Counted from the first letter of the stretch, positions 8,594-18,589 are shown. The stretch: 55,307 nucleotides of DNA from Pirellulales bacterium (GCA_019745975.1 JAIESQ010000141.1:1-55307); one strand, 5' to 3'. Notes: generated by a model from the sequence alone, not told the origin. Made by a program: numbers and translations.

Positions 8594-9259
8594 CTAGAGC
8601 TCGCGCACTCGGCGCGAAGGAACCCGCGACCGCGGCTGCGTGGTGGGCGCCGCTTGTGCTTGCTTCGCCGCACGACGTGCCGCCGCCGTGGCTGCATCGC
8701 TCGCGTAAACGGGCTCGTAAGCGTAGCCGCGCGCTGGATCGCCCCTCTTCGCGGTCAACTTGCTCCCCAGCGGCTGTTCGATCGGATCGATGAACGGATA
8801 GCCGTAGATATAGCCCGGCCAAAAGGGAGTTGGCTCAAATGGACCGCGCCAATAGGGACTATATGGATCGTTTGAACCCGGCCAATCTCGCAGCGGTGGC
8901 GAAGGCATTCCCGGCGTGCTCCACGGCGGACCAGCAGGCGAGGCAGCCACGATGCCGGAGCGCCACTGCACGAGTGCTTCGAGACCCAACTGGCGCCGGA
9001 TCGCTTCTTGACGCTTGGATTCGGCACGCCGGTACGCATACTCGCTCGATGTGACCCGGATCTTGGCGCGCTTGAAGGCGCGGTCTTGCAGACGCTGGGT
9101 TGGCGTCGCGTCAGGAGTTGCTCGCGGCGTCCGGTGCTCGCCGACTTGCTGAGCGCGACAGGTGTCGCTCGTCGTCATCCAGCCAATGACCAGCAACGTT
9201 GCGAGCCTAATCAAGGTCAGCTCGTCGGCTCGCCCACTTCGGCATGTTGTGGAACGCAT
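8594..9259 (-). CDS. Secreted hypothetical protein, Pro/Tyr-rich
   Basis: 221 residues from ATG at 9259 (two extra upstream starts are possible, to 9277). The N-terminus has basic residues, then a hydrophobic stretch ending TSDTCRA-Q, a plausible export signal. The centre carries an aromatic, proline-rich segment (PYSPYWRGPFEPTPFWPGY then IYGYPFIDPIEQPLG), and the C-terminus is Ala/Arg-rich and probably disordered. A basic helical stretch (RLQDRAFKRAKIRVTSSEY) precedes it. No known family is recognised. It follows the large TPR gene by about 106 bases on the same strand. It may be an envelope protein, as its neighbours are exported. Confidence 0.6.
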   Translation of the reverse strand: MRSTTCRSGRADELTLIRLATLLVIGWMTTSDTCRAQQVGEHRTPRATPDATPTQRLQDRAFKRAKIRVTSSEYAYRRAESKRQEAIRRQLGLEALVQWRSGIVAASPAGPPWSTPGMPSPPLRDWPGSNDPYSPYWRGPFEPTPFWPGYIYGYPFIDPIEQPLGSKLTAKRGDPARGYAYEPVYASDAATAAARRAAKQAQAAPTTQPRSRVPSRRVREL

Positions 9260-9365
9260 CGTCGGCACCTCGAGCAATCGCCCCGTTTCCAGCGCCAGGC
9301 CATCACGTGGCGACGCCTATGATTCTAGCGGAGTCGTTCGACGGCGTCACGCAACGGGCACGGCG

Positions 9366-12300
9366 CTAGCGGTCGCCAGGACGAGCACGCCGACCGCGGT
9401 CAGATGCCCCCGACAAATCGCGCTCGAGGTCGGCCGCCGGATAGCCGCGCGAGACCGCCAGCGCTCTGAGCAGGCCCAGCGCCGTGTCGATCCGCGACAA
9501 GGTTACTTCAGGGTTACCCAATCGTGGGTCGGGCGCGCCGCGCGGATTGCGTCGATCCGGGCGCGACGGTTGCGGTCGGGAGCGCGCGAAACTCGCGCGA
9601 CGCTCGACTTCTTGCCGCACCGATCCCAACAGTGAGATGCCCGTGACCACATCCTGCCGCCAGAGCGTCGACTTGGGCGACACGATCAGCATCACGGCTT
9701 GGGTCACCGCTGCACAGAGCTGCGCTTCGCCGGCATCGCCGTTGAACCGCCGCCGACCGTCCCCTAGCTCCGGATGGCCAATCTTCGGACCGATCTGCCT
9801 GAGCGCTTGGTTGACGCGTTCCTCGTCGGGCATTCCGACTTCGTCGGACTCTTCACTTCCCTCGGCGCGGAAACCTTGCCGGCGCTGGGCGATCAGTTCC
9901 TGCAGACGGCTTCCTGCTTCCTCCAATTCGGGGAATTGTCCGAGCGAGGGCCCGACGCCGTGCCGCTTGCGCGGCAACAGCATCGCGTAGCGCTGGGCGC
10001 TTTCGAAATCGCCCTTCGCGATGTAGGCTCGGGCTAAATAGAGCGAAGCGTACAGCGTTGGCGCGCGCAGCCGCGTGACCCCGACACCATTTTGCATCAA
10101 CGGCTCGAACGCGTGCACGCGTGCCAACAACTCGATCGCCGCGTCGTTCTGCTTCAAGTCGACGAGCGCCCGACCTGCCGCCACGTGCAGCCAGGCAAAC
10201 AGCGACAACACGTTCTCGGCTTCGGGTACGGTGTTGGGATCGAGCGTGGGATCGGGCAACAACGCGCCTGGTACATCGACCGTCAAATCGCGGCGTGAAA
10301 CGCGCTTGGCCAAGGGGAGGCAGGCCAACATGACGTCGCGTGCCGGCTCCGGTTTTTCTTGAGCGAGATACGTTTCCGCCAGTCGACGCGCGATACCTAG
10401 ATAGAGTGCGTAGTCGTCGGGTGCCAGCGGACCGCTCGCCTGGGCGTCGAGCGACTTGCCGGCGAGTTGTTGCTTCGCCCGTTCGATAGCCAGGGCCACG
10501 CGGAACCAGGCGATGGCTTCGTCGGGGTTTTCTTCGGCGGCAGCGACCACGCCCAGGTACGCCGGCACACGACTGTCGGCGACGTCGATGTCGCCGGAGC
10601 GCACCAGCGCCTCGTGGGCGGTGCGGAACTTCGTTTGGTTGATCAGATCCCAGGTGCCCGCCAAGAGCGGACCGGCCGTGGTCTCAATCAGGTTGACGGC
10701 CATGAGCCGCTCCTGGAACGATTCGGCACTTCGCCCCAGGGCATCGTACAGCGCCGCCAGATTGTAGCGCCACTGCACCTGGTTGGGAGCCAAACGCACG
10801 GCTTCGGCGAATTGACTCGCGGCCTCGTCGAGCTCCCCCTTGCGCCAATCGTAGAGCCCTTGCAGTTGAAAGCCCTCGGGCTTGCCGGCGCTGGCCTTGG
10901 CGGCCGCGGCGATCTGCTCGAGGGCCATCTCGACAAGCTGCTGCGCCTGCGCGTCGAGGCTGTCGGCCGCTTGCAACTCGGCCTGCGACGGATAGCGCCA
11001 GCGTGTGTAGGTATAGATGTAGTCGCCGACGTGCTCGTCGTGCGAGCCGAGATACGTCGGCCGCCGCAGCGCGGCCGCTTCAGCCGATTTCTCGAGCGAA
11101 GCCACCTCGAGCACGCGGGCAAACAGCTCGAGCGCGCGCGGCGCGCGCGGAGCCACGGCCAGCGCCCGACGCAAGAGCGTCTCGGCGTCGCCGTATTCCT
11201 GATTCCAGATCAAGGCGGCGGCTTTCAAGCACAAGCCATCGACCTGGTTGGGATCGAGCGACAACGCTCGATCGGCGAGCTCCGCGGCGCGCGCCACCTC
11301 GCGCGATTCCATGTCGGGAGTCTGATAGCGGAACTTGCGGAACTGCCCGCGCGGCTCGACGCGCTCGCGGCGGACCGACGCTTCGTCCAGCAGGAACTGC
11401 CCGAGCGCGACCAGGCGCGCGGCGCTGCGCGGTTCGCTTCGCACGGCCTCTTCGCGTTGGCGCAGTCCATCTTGATAGTTTTCGTCGTAGCGGCGGCGAT
11501 GATTGTTGAAGCGCTCGACCAGTCGTAGCGCCGCGGCGTTGCGCTCGGCGTGGCTGAGATCGGCGTGCGCCAGTTGGTCGAGGGCGGCAAAGTTGGGCGC
11601 GGCGCTAGGGTCCGCGTGGGTGGCAATCTCGCGCTCGATTTCGGCCTGTTGCGACGCAGTCAACTTAGCATCCAATCGCGCGGCCGTGGCCAGATCGGCC
11701 TTCGCCCGGCGCACGTCACCTAGCCCCGCCGCGGCGCGCGACCGAACCAGGTATGCCCCGGCCCAATCGGTATGGGCCGTGAGCACGCGCGTGCAATCGG
11801 CGCGGGCGGCCGAATAATCGCCCAGCGCCACGGCGCAGCGGGCACGCAAAAACATGGCATCGAAATCCTCTGGCGACGCGAGCAGCACGCGATCGAGCTG
11901 TGTGCGCGCTCCGGCATAGTCGTGGTTGTCGACGAGCGATTGAGCGCGGGCCACGAGCGCTGCTTCCATGCCAGGTTGCGCCTGGGCCTGACCGGCGAAC
12001 AACGCTACCGCCTGCGAGATCCGCTTTTTGGCGACTTCGCGCTTGTCGAGCAGGTCTTGCGTGACTTCATCGCGCGCCGAGCGGAACGCCACTTCGCCAT
12101 AGTCGTGCGAAGCCTGGCGGACGAATGATTCGTCGAGATCGTGCGTGGCAAATGGGTAGATCGTTGAGTCGCGCGCGAAGTCGCCCGTCATGCCAACGGC
12201 CACCGCCAGCCAGAGCTTCGATTTCTGGTGATTGGGGCGCAAACGCAGTGCGCGCTCGAGGTCCTTGATCGCGGGCGGAAGCTTCTCGCCGAGGATGTTC

Positions 12301-12617
12301 GCCACGCCGCGCGCCAGGTAGTAGTCGGCATTCTCGCTGTCGACTTGCACCGCGCGGGTGAGGGCGACGAGAGCATCGGTCGCTTGCGATCGCTCCAGTG
12401 CGTCGAGGCCTGCCAGGTAGTCGGCCAGCCCCAGCGCGGGGGCATCAGCGGTTGGTTTTTTTGAAGGAACAGGTAGCCCAAGCTGCGCCAGCGCTTCTGG
12501 CGGCAGCCAGAACGCGGTGGCGATCAGCAGCGGTATCAGCCGATGGGGAGCACGGACGCCCGCCGCGCGGCGATACGGTGATAACCGGATATCGGGCTGC
12601 CTCTGGGGGTGTTTCAT
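9366..12617 (-). CDS. Exported TPR-repeat protein, 1083 residues
   Basis: ATG at 12617 is preceded by AAAGGTGG and followed by a signal-type sequence (RLIPLLIATAFWLPPEALAQ). The open frame extends to 12962, but that part lacks coding character. The protein is built largely of tetratricopeptide repeats: for example DALVALTRAVQVDSENADYY, then LARGVANILGEKLPPAIKDL, VALGDYSAARADCTRVLTA and ALYDALGRSAESFQERLM. It also has several degenerate repeats and an aromatic insert (DYIYTYTRWRYPSQ). The last 150 residues are charged and Pro/Arg-rich. TPR arrays hold partner proteins, so a periplasmic scaffold role is likely. No enzymatic domain was seen. It probably heads a transcript with the next secreted protein. 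Confidence 0.85.
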   Translation of the reverse strand: MKHPQRQPDIRLSPYRRAAGVRAPHRLIPLLIATAFWLPPEALAQLGLPVPSKKPTADAPALGLADYLAGLDALERSQATDALVALTRAVQVDSENADYYLARGVANILGEKLPPAIKDLERALRLRPNHQKSKLWLAVAVGMTGDFARDSTIYPFATHDLDESFVRQASHDYGEVAFRSARDEVTQDLLDKREVAKKRISQAVALFAGQAQAQPGMEAALVARAQSLVDNHDYAGARTQLDRVLLASPEDFDAMFLRARCAVALGDYSAARADCTRVLTAHTDWAGAYLVRSRAAAGLGDVRRAKADLATAARLDAKLTASQQAEIEREIATHADPSAAPNFAALDQLAHADLSHAERNAAALRLVERFNNHRRRYDENYQDGLRQREEAVRSEPRSAARLVALGQFLLDEASVRRERVEPRGQFRKFRYQTPDMESREVARAAELADRALSLDPNQVDGLCLKAAALIWNQEYGDAETLLRRALAVAPRAPRALELFARVLEVASLEKSAEAAALRRPTYLGSHDEHVGDYIYTYTRWRYPSQAELQAADSLDAQAQQLVEMALEQIAAAAKASAGKPEGFQLQGLYDWRKGELDEAASQFAEAVRLAPNQVQWRYNLAALYDALGRSAESFQERLMAVNLIETTAGPLLAGTWDLINQTKFRTAHEALVRSGDIDVADSRVPAYLGVVAAAEENPDEAIAWFRVALAIERAKQQLAGKSLDAQASGPLAPDDYALYLGIARRLAETYLAQEKPEPARDVMLACLPLAKRVSRRDLTVDVPGALLPDPTLDPNTVPEAENVLSLFAWLHVAAGRALVDLKQNDAAIELLARVHAFEPLMQNGVGVTRLRAPTLYASLYLARAYIAKGDFESAQRYAMLLPRKRHGVGPSLGQFPELEEAGSRLQELIAQRRQGFRAEGSEESDEVGMPDEERVNQALRQIGPKIGHPELGDGRRRFNGDAGEAQLCAAVTQAVMLIVSPKSTLWRQDVVTGISLLGSVRQEVERRASFARSRPQPSRPDRRNPRGAPDPRLGNPEVTLSRIDTALGLLRALAVSRGYPAADLERDLSGASDRGRRARPGDR

Positions 12618-13008
12618 CGGACCACCTTTGGGCGTTATTTCGTAGATTCGATAAGCGGAGAATCGCCGCCGGGCGTTCAAAATATCTGCGTCACCCGCAA
12701 GCGGACAAGCAACCGGCCGGCATCGCATCGGCCCCGTCGGGACTGGTTCGGAGTCGTGGGCGCGGACCGAACCCTGACGGCCCCGTCTAGTTCTTGATAC
12801 GCCATTACCTCCGTGATTCTGACGGCCGTTCGTCGATACGGCTCGGATCTCGACCGGTGTGCTGGCTGCAAGGCCCCGGGGGCACCTGGTGCAACGCCCG
12901 ACGGACGGCTTGCCGCCGATCGTTTTCGTGTTAACCTTGCGAACGACCCTCTCGGCGGCCACGAACCTGCACTGGGTGCGATCGTGTCCCTGTCGTAGGG
13001 TTCAATGG
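12618..13008. other. Divergent spacer between TPR gene and tRNA-Phe
   Basis: 391 bases that must hold promoters for the minus-strand TPR gene and the plus-strand tRNA. Open frames here are short and lack family resemblance. A TTGCGA near 12938 could be a -35 element but has no well-spaced -10. Confidence 0.4.
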
Positions 13009-13081
<73 letters not shown>

Positions 13082-13161
13082 CTTCAACTGCGCGCCGCCA
13101 CAACCGCGATCGCCGCGCCACCAGCGACGCGGTCGGCGGACCGTGGCATTGTAACGGGCTA

Positions 13162-16062
13162 CTACGGGCGCACGTGCTCGGTGCGGGGCGCTCGCAAGAG
13201 CGCGAGGATGTCGGCCACATCGGCCACAGACAGTCGCTGTTCCAGCCCATCGGGCATGAGCGACTTGCCCGTCGCCTGCAGCGCCTCGATATCGGCGCGA
13301 CGAACCGTGTCTTCGAGCCCATCACCACGACGTAATGTGATGCTTGCCTGCGTATCGGAAACAAGCAGGCCGGCAAAAATGCGGCCGTCGCTCGTCTGGA
13401 CGGAGTAGTTCATGAAGTCGGGCGAGAGTTGCCGGCTCGGATCAAGCAGATCAACCAGCAATTGGTTGCCGCTGCGCGCCGCCACGCTCGATAGCTCAGG
13501 ACCGATGCGTGTACCGACGCCCAACAACGTATGGCACGTCGCGCAATGTTGGCGGAATAACTTTCCTCCTCGCGCGGGATCCCCCGACAGACTGAGCGCC
13601 GCGGAGTAGCGGGCCAGAGCCGCTTCGCGAGATTCATCGACCACCGCTGCCAACGCTTGCTTGGCACGCGCAGCCGTTTCCTTCTCGGGCCAGGCAATTA
13701 GCCAGGCTCGTTCTTGCGGGTCGAGCTCTGGCGGCAGCACTTGTCCTTCGGCTAAGGCTGAGACTAGTGCACGCGTGATTTGTGGCGACGAACCAGCGCT
13801 TCGTAACAATGCCTGGCGCGCGACCAGCGAGAGCGCGTTCCACTGGCAGAACACTTCTGCCGCAAGTGATTCGTCGCAGAGCGCAGCAAAGGTCTGTGCC
13901 GCCGCCGCTGCGACTTGTCCTTCCGCGCTACCGCCCAGCAGCGGCATCAGGGAGCGCGCCGACGCTGCGTCTCCCAGCGATCGTAAGATCTCCAGCGACA
14001 GGCCCCGGACCTCGGCGCCGGCAGTCGCATCGAGCGCGGTCGGAATGGCGCGGGCCGCTAGATACGGCCTTCGATCTCCGACGATTTCAACCAGCGTGCG
14101 CCCGTCAAGCGAAACTCCCTCAGCCAGACCGGCCAGCGCGGCTAGGCCGCCATTACGCAACGGCTCGTTGTCCCCACTATCGCCTAACACCTGAGCGATG
14201 CACCAAGAGGCCTGCGGGCCCTCCGCCCGACCTGCTTGAGCGCACAGAGCACGTAAGAGCCGCAGTTGCTCGCGATCGGTCGAGCTCCACAAGTCTGTGC
14301 CGGTACTAATGTCGCGCAGCACTTGGGCGGCGGCTTGGGGCGTCAGGCAAGCCGCGGCCAGCGCTGTCCATTCGTCGATGCGGCCAGCAGCCACTTCCGT
14401 TCGCAAAAGCGAAGTCAAAAACTTCACGGCTTTGGGAGATTCGCTAGCGGCCACGGCTCGCAGCACGGTGAATCGCAGTGCCACGTCCGTCGAGTTGCCG
14501 GTTTGCTCGAGCCAGGCTAGCCACGTCGATTCAGTCGCCAGGCGCGGCGCGAGCAACTTCACCGTCAATCGTTCGAGCTGCGGCTCGCCGCGCTGCGAGA
14601 CGTCGGCGAGCAAGTCCGCATCGAGCACACCCAGCGCGTCGAGCGTCGCGAGCGCATGGCCGGCTGCCACAGGCTTGCCCTTGGCGACAAGTTGCCGCAA
14701 TTCTGCCAGCACGCCACGATCGCGACGATCGACCAACAACCGCTGGGCCGTGTCGCGTTGCCAACCGTTGGAATGCGAGAGAAGTTCGACGATCGCTGCT
14801 GACTCGACCTCGGCAAGATTCTCAGCATGCGGTGGCCGCCAGCCATCGCGCGGACGGATGCGCCAAATCCGACCGCGCGGTGCCCCCTCGCGCCAATCGA
14901 CCGAACCGCGCTGACTTTCCGGAACAAACTGTGGGTGTTCGACGAAGCGGCGATAGAAATCGACGACGTACAGTGCGCCATCGGGGCCGGTCGTGCAAAA
15001 CACAGGATGAAACCAGCCATCGCGCGCCGCGAGAAACTCGCACCCGGATTCGCCGCGCCGCGATACGAACGTCGGGCCCTGGGGCTCGAGCACGCGGCGA
15101 TGAACCACGCTACTGAGTGACTCGCCCACAAACGCATTGCCGCGATATTCGTCCGGCAGGGCGTCGCCACGATAGATCGTCAACCCGCACAGGGCGTTGT
15201 AGAAAAGCGCTGATTCGCGGTTGAACTGCAGGGGCCGCGGCGCAATTGGAAAGATCTGCCCCGTGTCATCGGCGGCCGCGATGTTGCGCACTGCCAACGC
15301 CGCCAAGCGTGGGTTGCGCTGCACTTCGCCATAGTCGAGCAGGGCGTGACGGATGGCAATCGTGTTCCACGAAAGAAAGCGCTCTCCCCAATCGTCGTGC
15401 GCCTGGCCAAATTGGCTCTGTCCTGCCACAAGTGCGAAGCTGCCATCGAGGCGAAAGCGGAAATCCTGTCCGCGAATCGAAATCGCCAGCTTGGCAGGGT
15501 CGTCGGGATGGTGCACGGCGCCATCGCTGCGGCCGTTGGCACCGTAGATCCAGTTGTCGATGCCCCAAGTCAGCCCGTTGACCCGCAGTTGCTGATTCCC
15601 TTCGGCGAACCCTGTGAGCACAACGCGGCGCTCGTCGGCCACGCCATCGCCATCGCGGTCGGTCAGCAGCCAGATGTCGGGGGCCGAGGTCACCAGTAGC
15701 CCTTGGCTAGTCCACAGCACGCCGCTGGGAAATGCCAGCCCCTCGGCGAAAACCCGAGACGATTCATAGCGTCCGTCACCATCGCGATCGAGCAGCTGGC
15801 GGATCCTTCCGGCGGCGGGGCCGGTCGGGTAGTCGCGCATTTCGGCAACGTACATCCGCCAGGCATCATCCCAGCAGATGGCCACCGGGCTTTCGACGTC
15901 CGGCTCGGCTGCCACGAGATCGACGGTCAATCTCGGATCCACCAGTTCGAACGTCGCCAACTCGGCGTGAGGATCGAGCGGCGCGGCGCATGCTGGTACA
16001 CAAAAAAAGAAGCAGGCCGCCAGGAACGCAGCGCAACCAGGCGTGGCAACACGATGCGACAC
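13162..16062 (-). CDS. PVC-type membrane-bound dehydrogenase with cytochrome c domain
   Basis: 966 residues starting at GTG 16062, with AAGAGGA upstream inside the end of the preceding gene. A signal peptide (GCAAFLAACFFFCVPACA) is followed by a beta-propeller dehydrogenase module of the planctomycete/Verrucomicrobia family: AEPDVESPVAICWD, MYVAEMRDYPTGP, LLDRDGDGRYESS and a second DRDGDG motif, then NGLTWGIDNWIYGANG. The middle is helical and HEAT-like. The C-terminus has one heme site, CATCH (near residue 841), within the heme-binding domain (GVGTRIGPELSS, LDPSRQLSPDFMNY). Such proteins are thought to oxidise sugars or alcohols in the periplasm; the substrate is unknown. Only one base separates it from the ceramidase-like stop codon, so translation is probably coupled. 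Confidence 0.92.
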   Translation of the reverse strand: MSHRVATPGCAAFLAACFFFCVPACAAPLDPHAELATFELVDPRLTVDLVAAEPDVESPVAICWDDAWRMYVAEMRDYPTGPAAGRIRQLLDRDGDGRYESSRVFAEGLAFPSGVLWTSQGLLVTSAPDIWLLTDRDGDGVADERRVVLTGFAEGNQQLRVNGLTWGIDNWIYGANGRSDGAVHHPDDPAKLAISIRGQDFRFRLDGSFALVAGQSQFGQAHDDWGERFLSWNTIAIRHALLDYGEVQRNPRLAALAVRNIAAADDTGQIFPIAPRPLQFNRESALFYNALCGLTIYRGDALPDEYRGNAFVGESLSSVVHRRVLEPQGPTFVSRRGESGCEFLAARDGWFHPVFCTTGPDGALYVVDFYRRFVEHPQFVPESQRGSVDWREGAPRGRIWRIRPRDGWRPPHAENLAEVESAAIVELLSHSNGWQRDTAQRLLVDRRDRGVLAELRQLVAKGKPVAAGHALATLDALGVLDADLLADVSQRGEPQLERLTVKLLAPRLATESTWLAWLEQTGNSTDVALRFTVLRAVAASESPKAVKFLTSLLRTEVAAGRIDEWTALAAACLTPQAAAQVLRDISTGTDLWSSTDREQLRLLRALCAQAGRAEGPQASWCIAQVLGDSGDNEPLRNGGLAALAGLAEGVSLDGRTLVEIVGDRRPYLAARAIPTALDATAGAEVRGLSLEILRSLGDAASARSLMPLLGGSAEGQVAAAAAQTFAALCDESLAAEVFCQWNALSLVARQALLRSAGSSPQITRALVSALAEGQVLPPELDPQERAWLIAWPEKETAARAKQALAAVVDESREAALARYSAALSLSGDPARGGKLFRQHCATCHTLLGVGTRIGPELSSVAARSGNQLLVDLLDPSRQLSPDFMNYSVQTSDGRIFAGLLVSDTQASITLRRGDGLEDTVRRADIEALQATGKSLMPDGLEQRLSVADVADILALLRAPRTEHVRP

Positions 16063-16063
16063 G

Positions 16064-17443
16064 TCAGTCCTCTTGGTGCGCTGGCTTGAGCTCGTCGAGC
16101 ATCTTGAGTACCTGGTCCACCATGCGCTCCCCCGTTCCCGGCTCGGCGTAGCTGTGATGCCCCATCCAAGTCTGGTAGCCGCCGAGGTCGTAGGCCTCGC
16201 GATCGGGGATGTACCCGATCCAATCGTTCGCCAGTTCGGCGATATACGTGTGCGGAAACGGCGAGCGCTCTTTGATATCCAGGCCCAACTTCGTGAAGAA
16301 CTCGGCGGGCACGCCGACCAAGGCCACGTCGCCGACGAGGATCACTTGCAGCGAAGTCTTACGCTCCTGCCCCATTTTCGCGCGCAGCTCCCGCCGCTGC
16401 GTGCGAAATATGGCGATGACATCGTCGGCGTTCTGCGGAATGCGCTTGCGGCAATAGTCGGCCACCTTGCCGTCTTCGGCCGTTTCGTCGATCGTACGGA
16501 TGGCAAAGCTGAACGGCCGCAACAGCGCGCGAACTTGCGGCACTTCTTGCCGCTCCGCCTGGCTCAAAGCCTGACGCACGGCGTTCTTCATGCGCACGAC
16601 AGCCTCGGCCGGCTTGATGTCGCCGTAGTTGTGGGTCGATCCCGAGGCGCCTTCAAGGAAGCTCACCGCGCAGCCGAGTTCGGATTCCAGCTCTTGCGCG
16701 GCCAGCCCATAAAAGGCGGGCGACCGCACATTAGGTTTGACGCCGCCAATGGTGTGCGTCGAGTGGTTGTAAATGAGCGCCAGCAGCTTGTCGTCCGCAC
16801 CCTTGAACGCCCAGATGGGCAATTCGGGATCGAACGGCCCGGTCGGTCGCACCGCGTCGTCGCGCGGACCGACCCAATAAATCGTGCCGTCCGACATCAG
16901 CAACCGGCTGTTCATGCCGACGGTTTCTTCCTCGCCCTGCGCGAAGTAGAACCGGCAGTTGTCGACAAGATTCTTGGTCGCCCGCTCGACCGCCTCGACG
17001 ATCCCGGCCACGACGCGCTCGATAAACACCGGCTCCGGACCGTAGCCGTGCACTCGGACCGTGCTGGGCGCCGAATGCGTATGGGTGGCGTTAATCAACA
17101 CGTGCTCTGGCGGAATTCCCAGGCGCTCTCCAATCGCGGACTTGGTCCGGTCGACCATCTCGCCGGTCACGAACAGCACGTCGCAGGCAACGATCGCAAA
17201 TCGCCCGTCGGTGGGGTGGGCGAGCACGATGGCCACGGCCCGGAGTTGCCCCTCCTGTCCGACCGGCTTCCAGGGCCCGATACCGCCGGCAATCACCATG
17301 CTGTCGTCGGCCTCAAAGTTCACGGCCGCGGCGCCAACCTGCAGGCCGGCCGCCGCGACGTCGCTGGCCGCAAGGCCCAGCGCGACCAGCAACAGTGCAG
17401 ACGAAAGCGCTAGTCGAAGTGTGGATGTGCTTCCGATTCGCAT
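16064..17443 (-). CDS. Neutral/alkaline ceramidase-like hydrolase, exported
   Basis: 459 residues from ATG 17443, where a signal sequence begins (LRLALSSALLLVALGLAAS). Conserved features of the non-lysosomal ceramidase N-terminal superfamily are present: LQVGAAAVNFE at the mature N-terminus, IVACDVLFV, and the zinc-ligand motif INATHTHSAPS. The region that carries the catalytic serine in true ceramidases reads FLEGASGSTHNYGD here, not the classical GDVSPN form, and the C-terminal immunoglobulin-like domain is missing. It is therefore better called ceramidase-like; the substrate may not be a sphingolipid. It is translationally coupled to the downstream cytochrome-dehydrogenase, a pairing that suggests joint degradation of an external compound. 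Confidence 0.85.
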   Translation of the reverse strand: MRIGSTSTLRLALSSALLLVALGLAASDVAAAGLQVGAAAVNFEADDSMVIAGGIGPWKPVGQEGQLRAVAIVLAHPTDGRFAIVACDVLFVTGEMVDRTKSAIGERLGIPPEHVLINATHTHSAPSTVRVHGYGPEPVFIERVVAGIVEAVERATKNLVDNCRFYFAQGEEETVGMNSRLLMSDGTIYWVGPRDDAVRPTGPFDPELPIWAFKGADDKLLALIYNHSTHTIGGVKPNVRSPAFYGLAAQELESELGCAVSFLEGASGSTHNYGDIKPAEAVVRMKNAVRQALSQAERQEVPQVRALLRPFSFAIRTIDETAEDGKVADYCRKRIPQNADDVIAIFRTQRRELRAKMGQERKTSLQVILVGDVALVGVPAEFFTKLGLDIKERSPFPHTYIAELANDWIGYIPDREAYDLGGYQTWMGHHSYAEPGTGERMVDQVLKMLDELKPAHQED

Positions 17444-17480
17444 TGGTAAGGGTCGCTCTGTCGGACGATGAGTACGACGA

Positions 17481-18368
17481 CTAGCCGAGTGCTTTGTTCG
17501 TTGAAGACACCTCTGACTCGAGCTCAAGCATCCACTGGATCGCCTGGGCGAGTCCGTCGTCGTCGAGCGCGGGGGCGACTCGATCGGCGGCGCGGCGCAC
17601 TTCCTCGGGAGCGTTCCCCATCGCGATTCCCAGCCCGGCCCCTTCGATCATCGGCACGTCGTTGACGTCGTCGCCAACGGCGCAGATTTGTTCCGGCGCA
17701 ATGCCCCACTGGTGTGCCATGCGGAGCACCGCCGCCCACTTGGTGGCCCCGGCCGGCGCGATCTCGCACATGAAGCCGGTGTATTTCGGACTCCGTAGCA
17801 CGTGGGTGTAGAGCACGCCGGGGACAAGGCGGTTGAGCTCGTCGGCCAGGGCCTGCATCTGGTCGCGGGTGCCCATCGCGAAACCGGCGAAGATGCCAGG
17901 CGGCGGCTCGTCGACCAAGCGCGGCCAAACGTGCGCAAAGGGCGCGTTACGGACCATGAACTCGGCCAAGAGCGGACAGGCGACATCGACCGTGCGGCAG
18001 TACAAGTCGTAGCCTTCGTGAAAGGTATCGGCGTAAAAGATTGGCTCAAAACCGGCGGCGTCGATCGCGGCCAGAATTTTGAGCAGCTCCGGCCGGGGCA
18101 GCTCAGCGCGATAGAGCGTGCGATGATCGGCCGGGTCCTTGACCAGCGCTCCTGACGAGCTGACCAACGGGCAGGTTTGGCCGACCAGTTCGGTGAGTGT
18201 GTGGGCCAGATGGACGGCGCGGCCGTAGCGGCGACCCGTGGCCAACACGATGCGCGTGCCTGCCAGCGCGACACGCTGGAGCGCCGCGCGGGTGGCGGGC
18301 GAGATTTCGTCGTCGAGATTGACCAGCGTGCCGTCGATATCGAGTGCCAAGAGCCGAAAGCGGGCCAT
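17481..18368 (-). CDS. Cof-type HAD-IIB phosphatase
   Basis: 295 residues. All four haloacid dehalogenase motifs are visible: LDIDGTLV (nucleophile and acid Asp, residues 8-15), a threonine-containing ATGRR, the lysine of PAGATKWAAV, and the metal-binding GDDVNDVPMIEGAG. The cap between motifs 2 and 3 is the α/β type IIB of Cof/YidA proteins, which dephosphorylate sugar phosphates and cofactors with low specificity. It is cytoplasmic with no signal sequence. It lies 37 bases upstream of the ceramidase-like gene on the same strand, so it may share its transcript, although the products work in different compartments. Confidence 0.92.
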   Translation of the reverse strand: MARFRLLALDIDGTLVNLDDEISPATRAALQRVALAGTRIVLATGRRYGRAVHLAHTLTELVGQTCPLVSSSGALVKDPADHRTLYRAELPRPELLKILAAIDAAGFEPIFYADTFHEGYDLYCRTVDVACPLLAEFMVRNAPFAHVWPRLVDEPPPGIFAGFAMGTRDQMQALADELNRLVPGVLYTHVLRSPKYTGFMCEIAPAGATKWAAVLRMAHQWGIAPEQICAVGDDVNDVPMIEGAGLGIAMGNAPEEVRRAADRVAPALDDDGLAQAIQWMLELESEVSSTNKALG

Positions 18369-18436
18369 AGGGGGCCATCATAGCCGAATCGGGAGTGCGG
18401 CCACGACACACGGGGTCGCGGGACGTTCTGCGACTG

Positions 18437-18589
18437 CCCCCCCCAGAATAAGATTGTCCCGGAATTTGCGTCCTAACCGTCCTAAGCGGCTGTCAAAAGT
18501 AGTTAAGTCTTGTCTCAGCAACGAGTTATTCTAGGACGCAAAATCAAAAAACGTTGCGTCCTAGATCGTCCTAAGCGCGGTTTTGCGTC
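18437..18589 (+). repeat. Dispersed GCGTCC repeat, copy B (CCTA variant)
   Basis: Starts with a C-run and AGAATAAGATTGTCCCGGAA like the copies at the two window ends, but every unit here reads GCGTCCTA where the other copies read GCGTCCGG. Units occur near 18467, 18531 (inverted), 18555 and 18583. MITE copy B begins exactly in the final GTCCTAG. Between 18369 and 18436 I see nothing. Confidence 0.7.

Noticed and set aside
16043-17413. 456-codon plus-strand open frame opposite the ceramidase-like gene
   Set aside because: Antisense shadow; the minus frame has signal peptide and family motifs.
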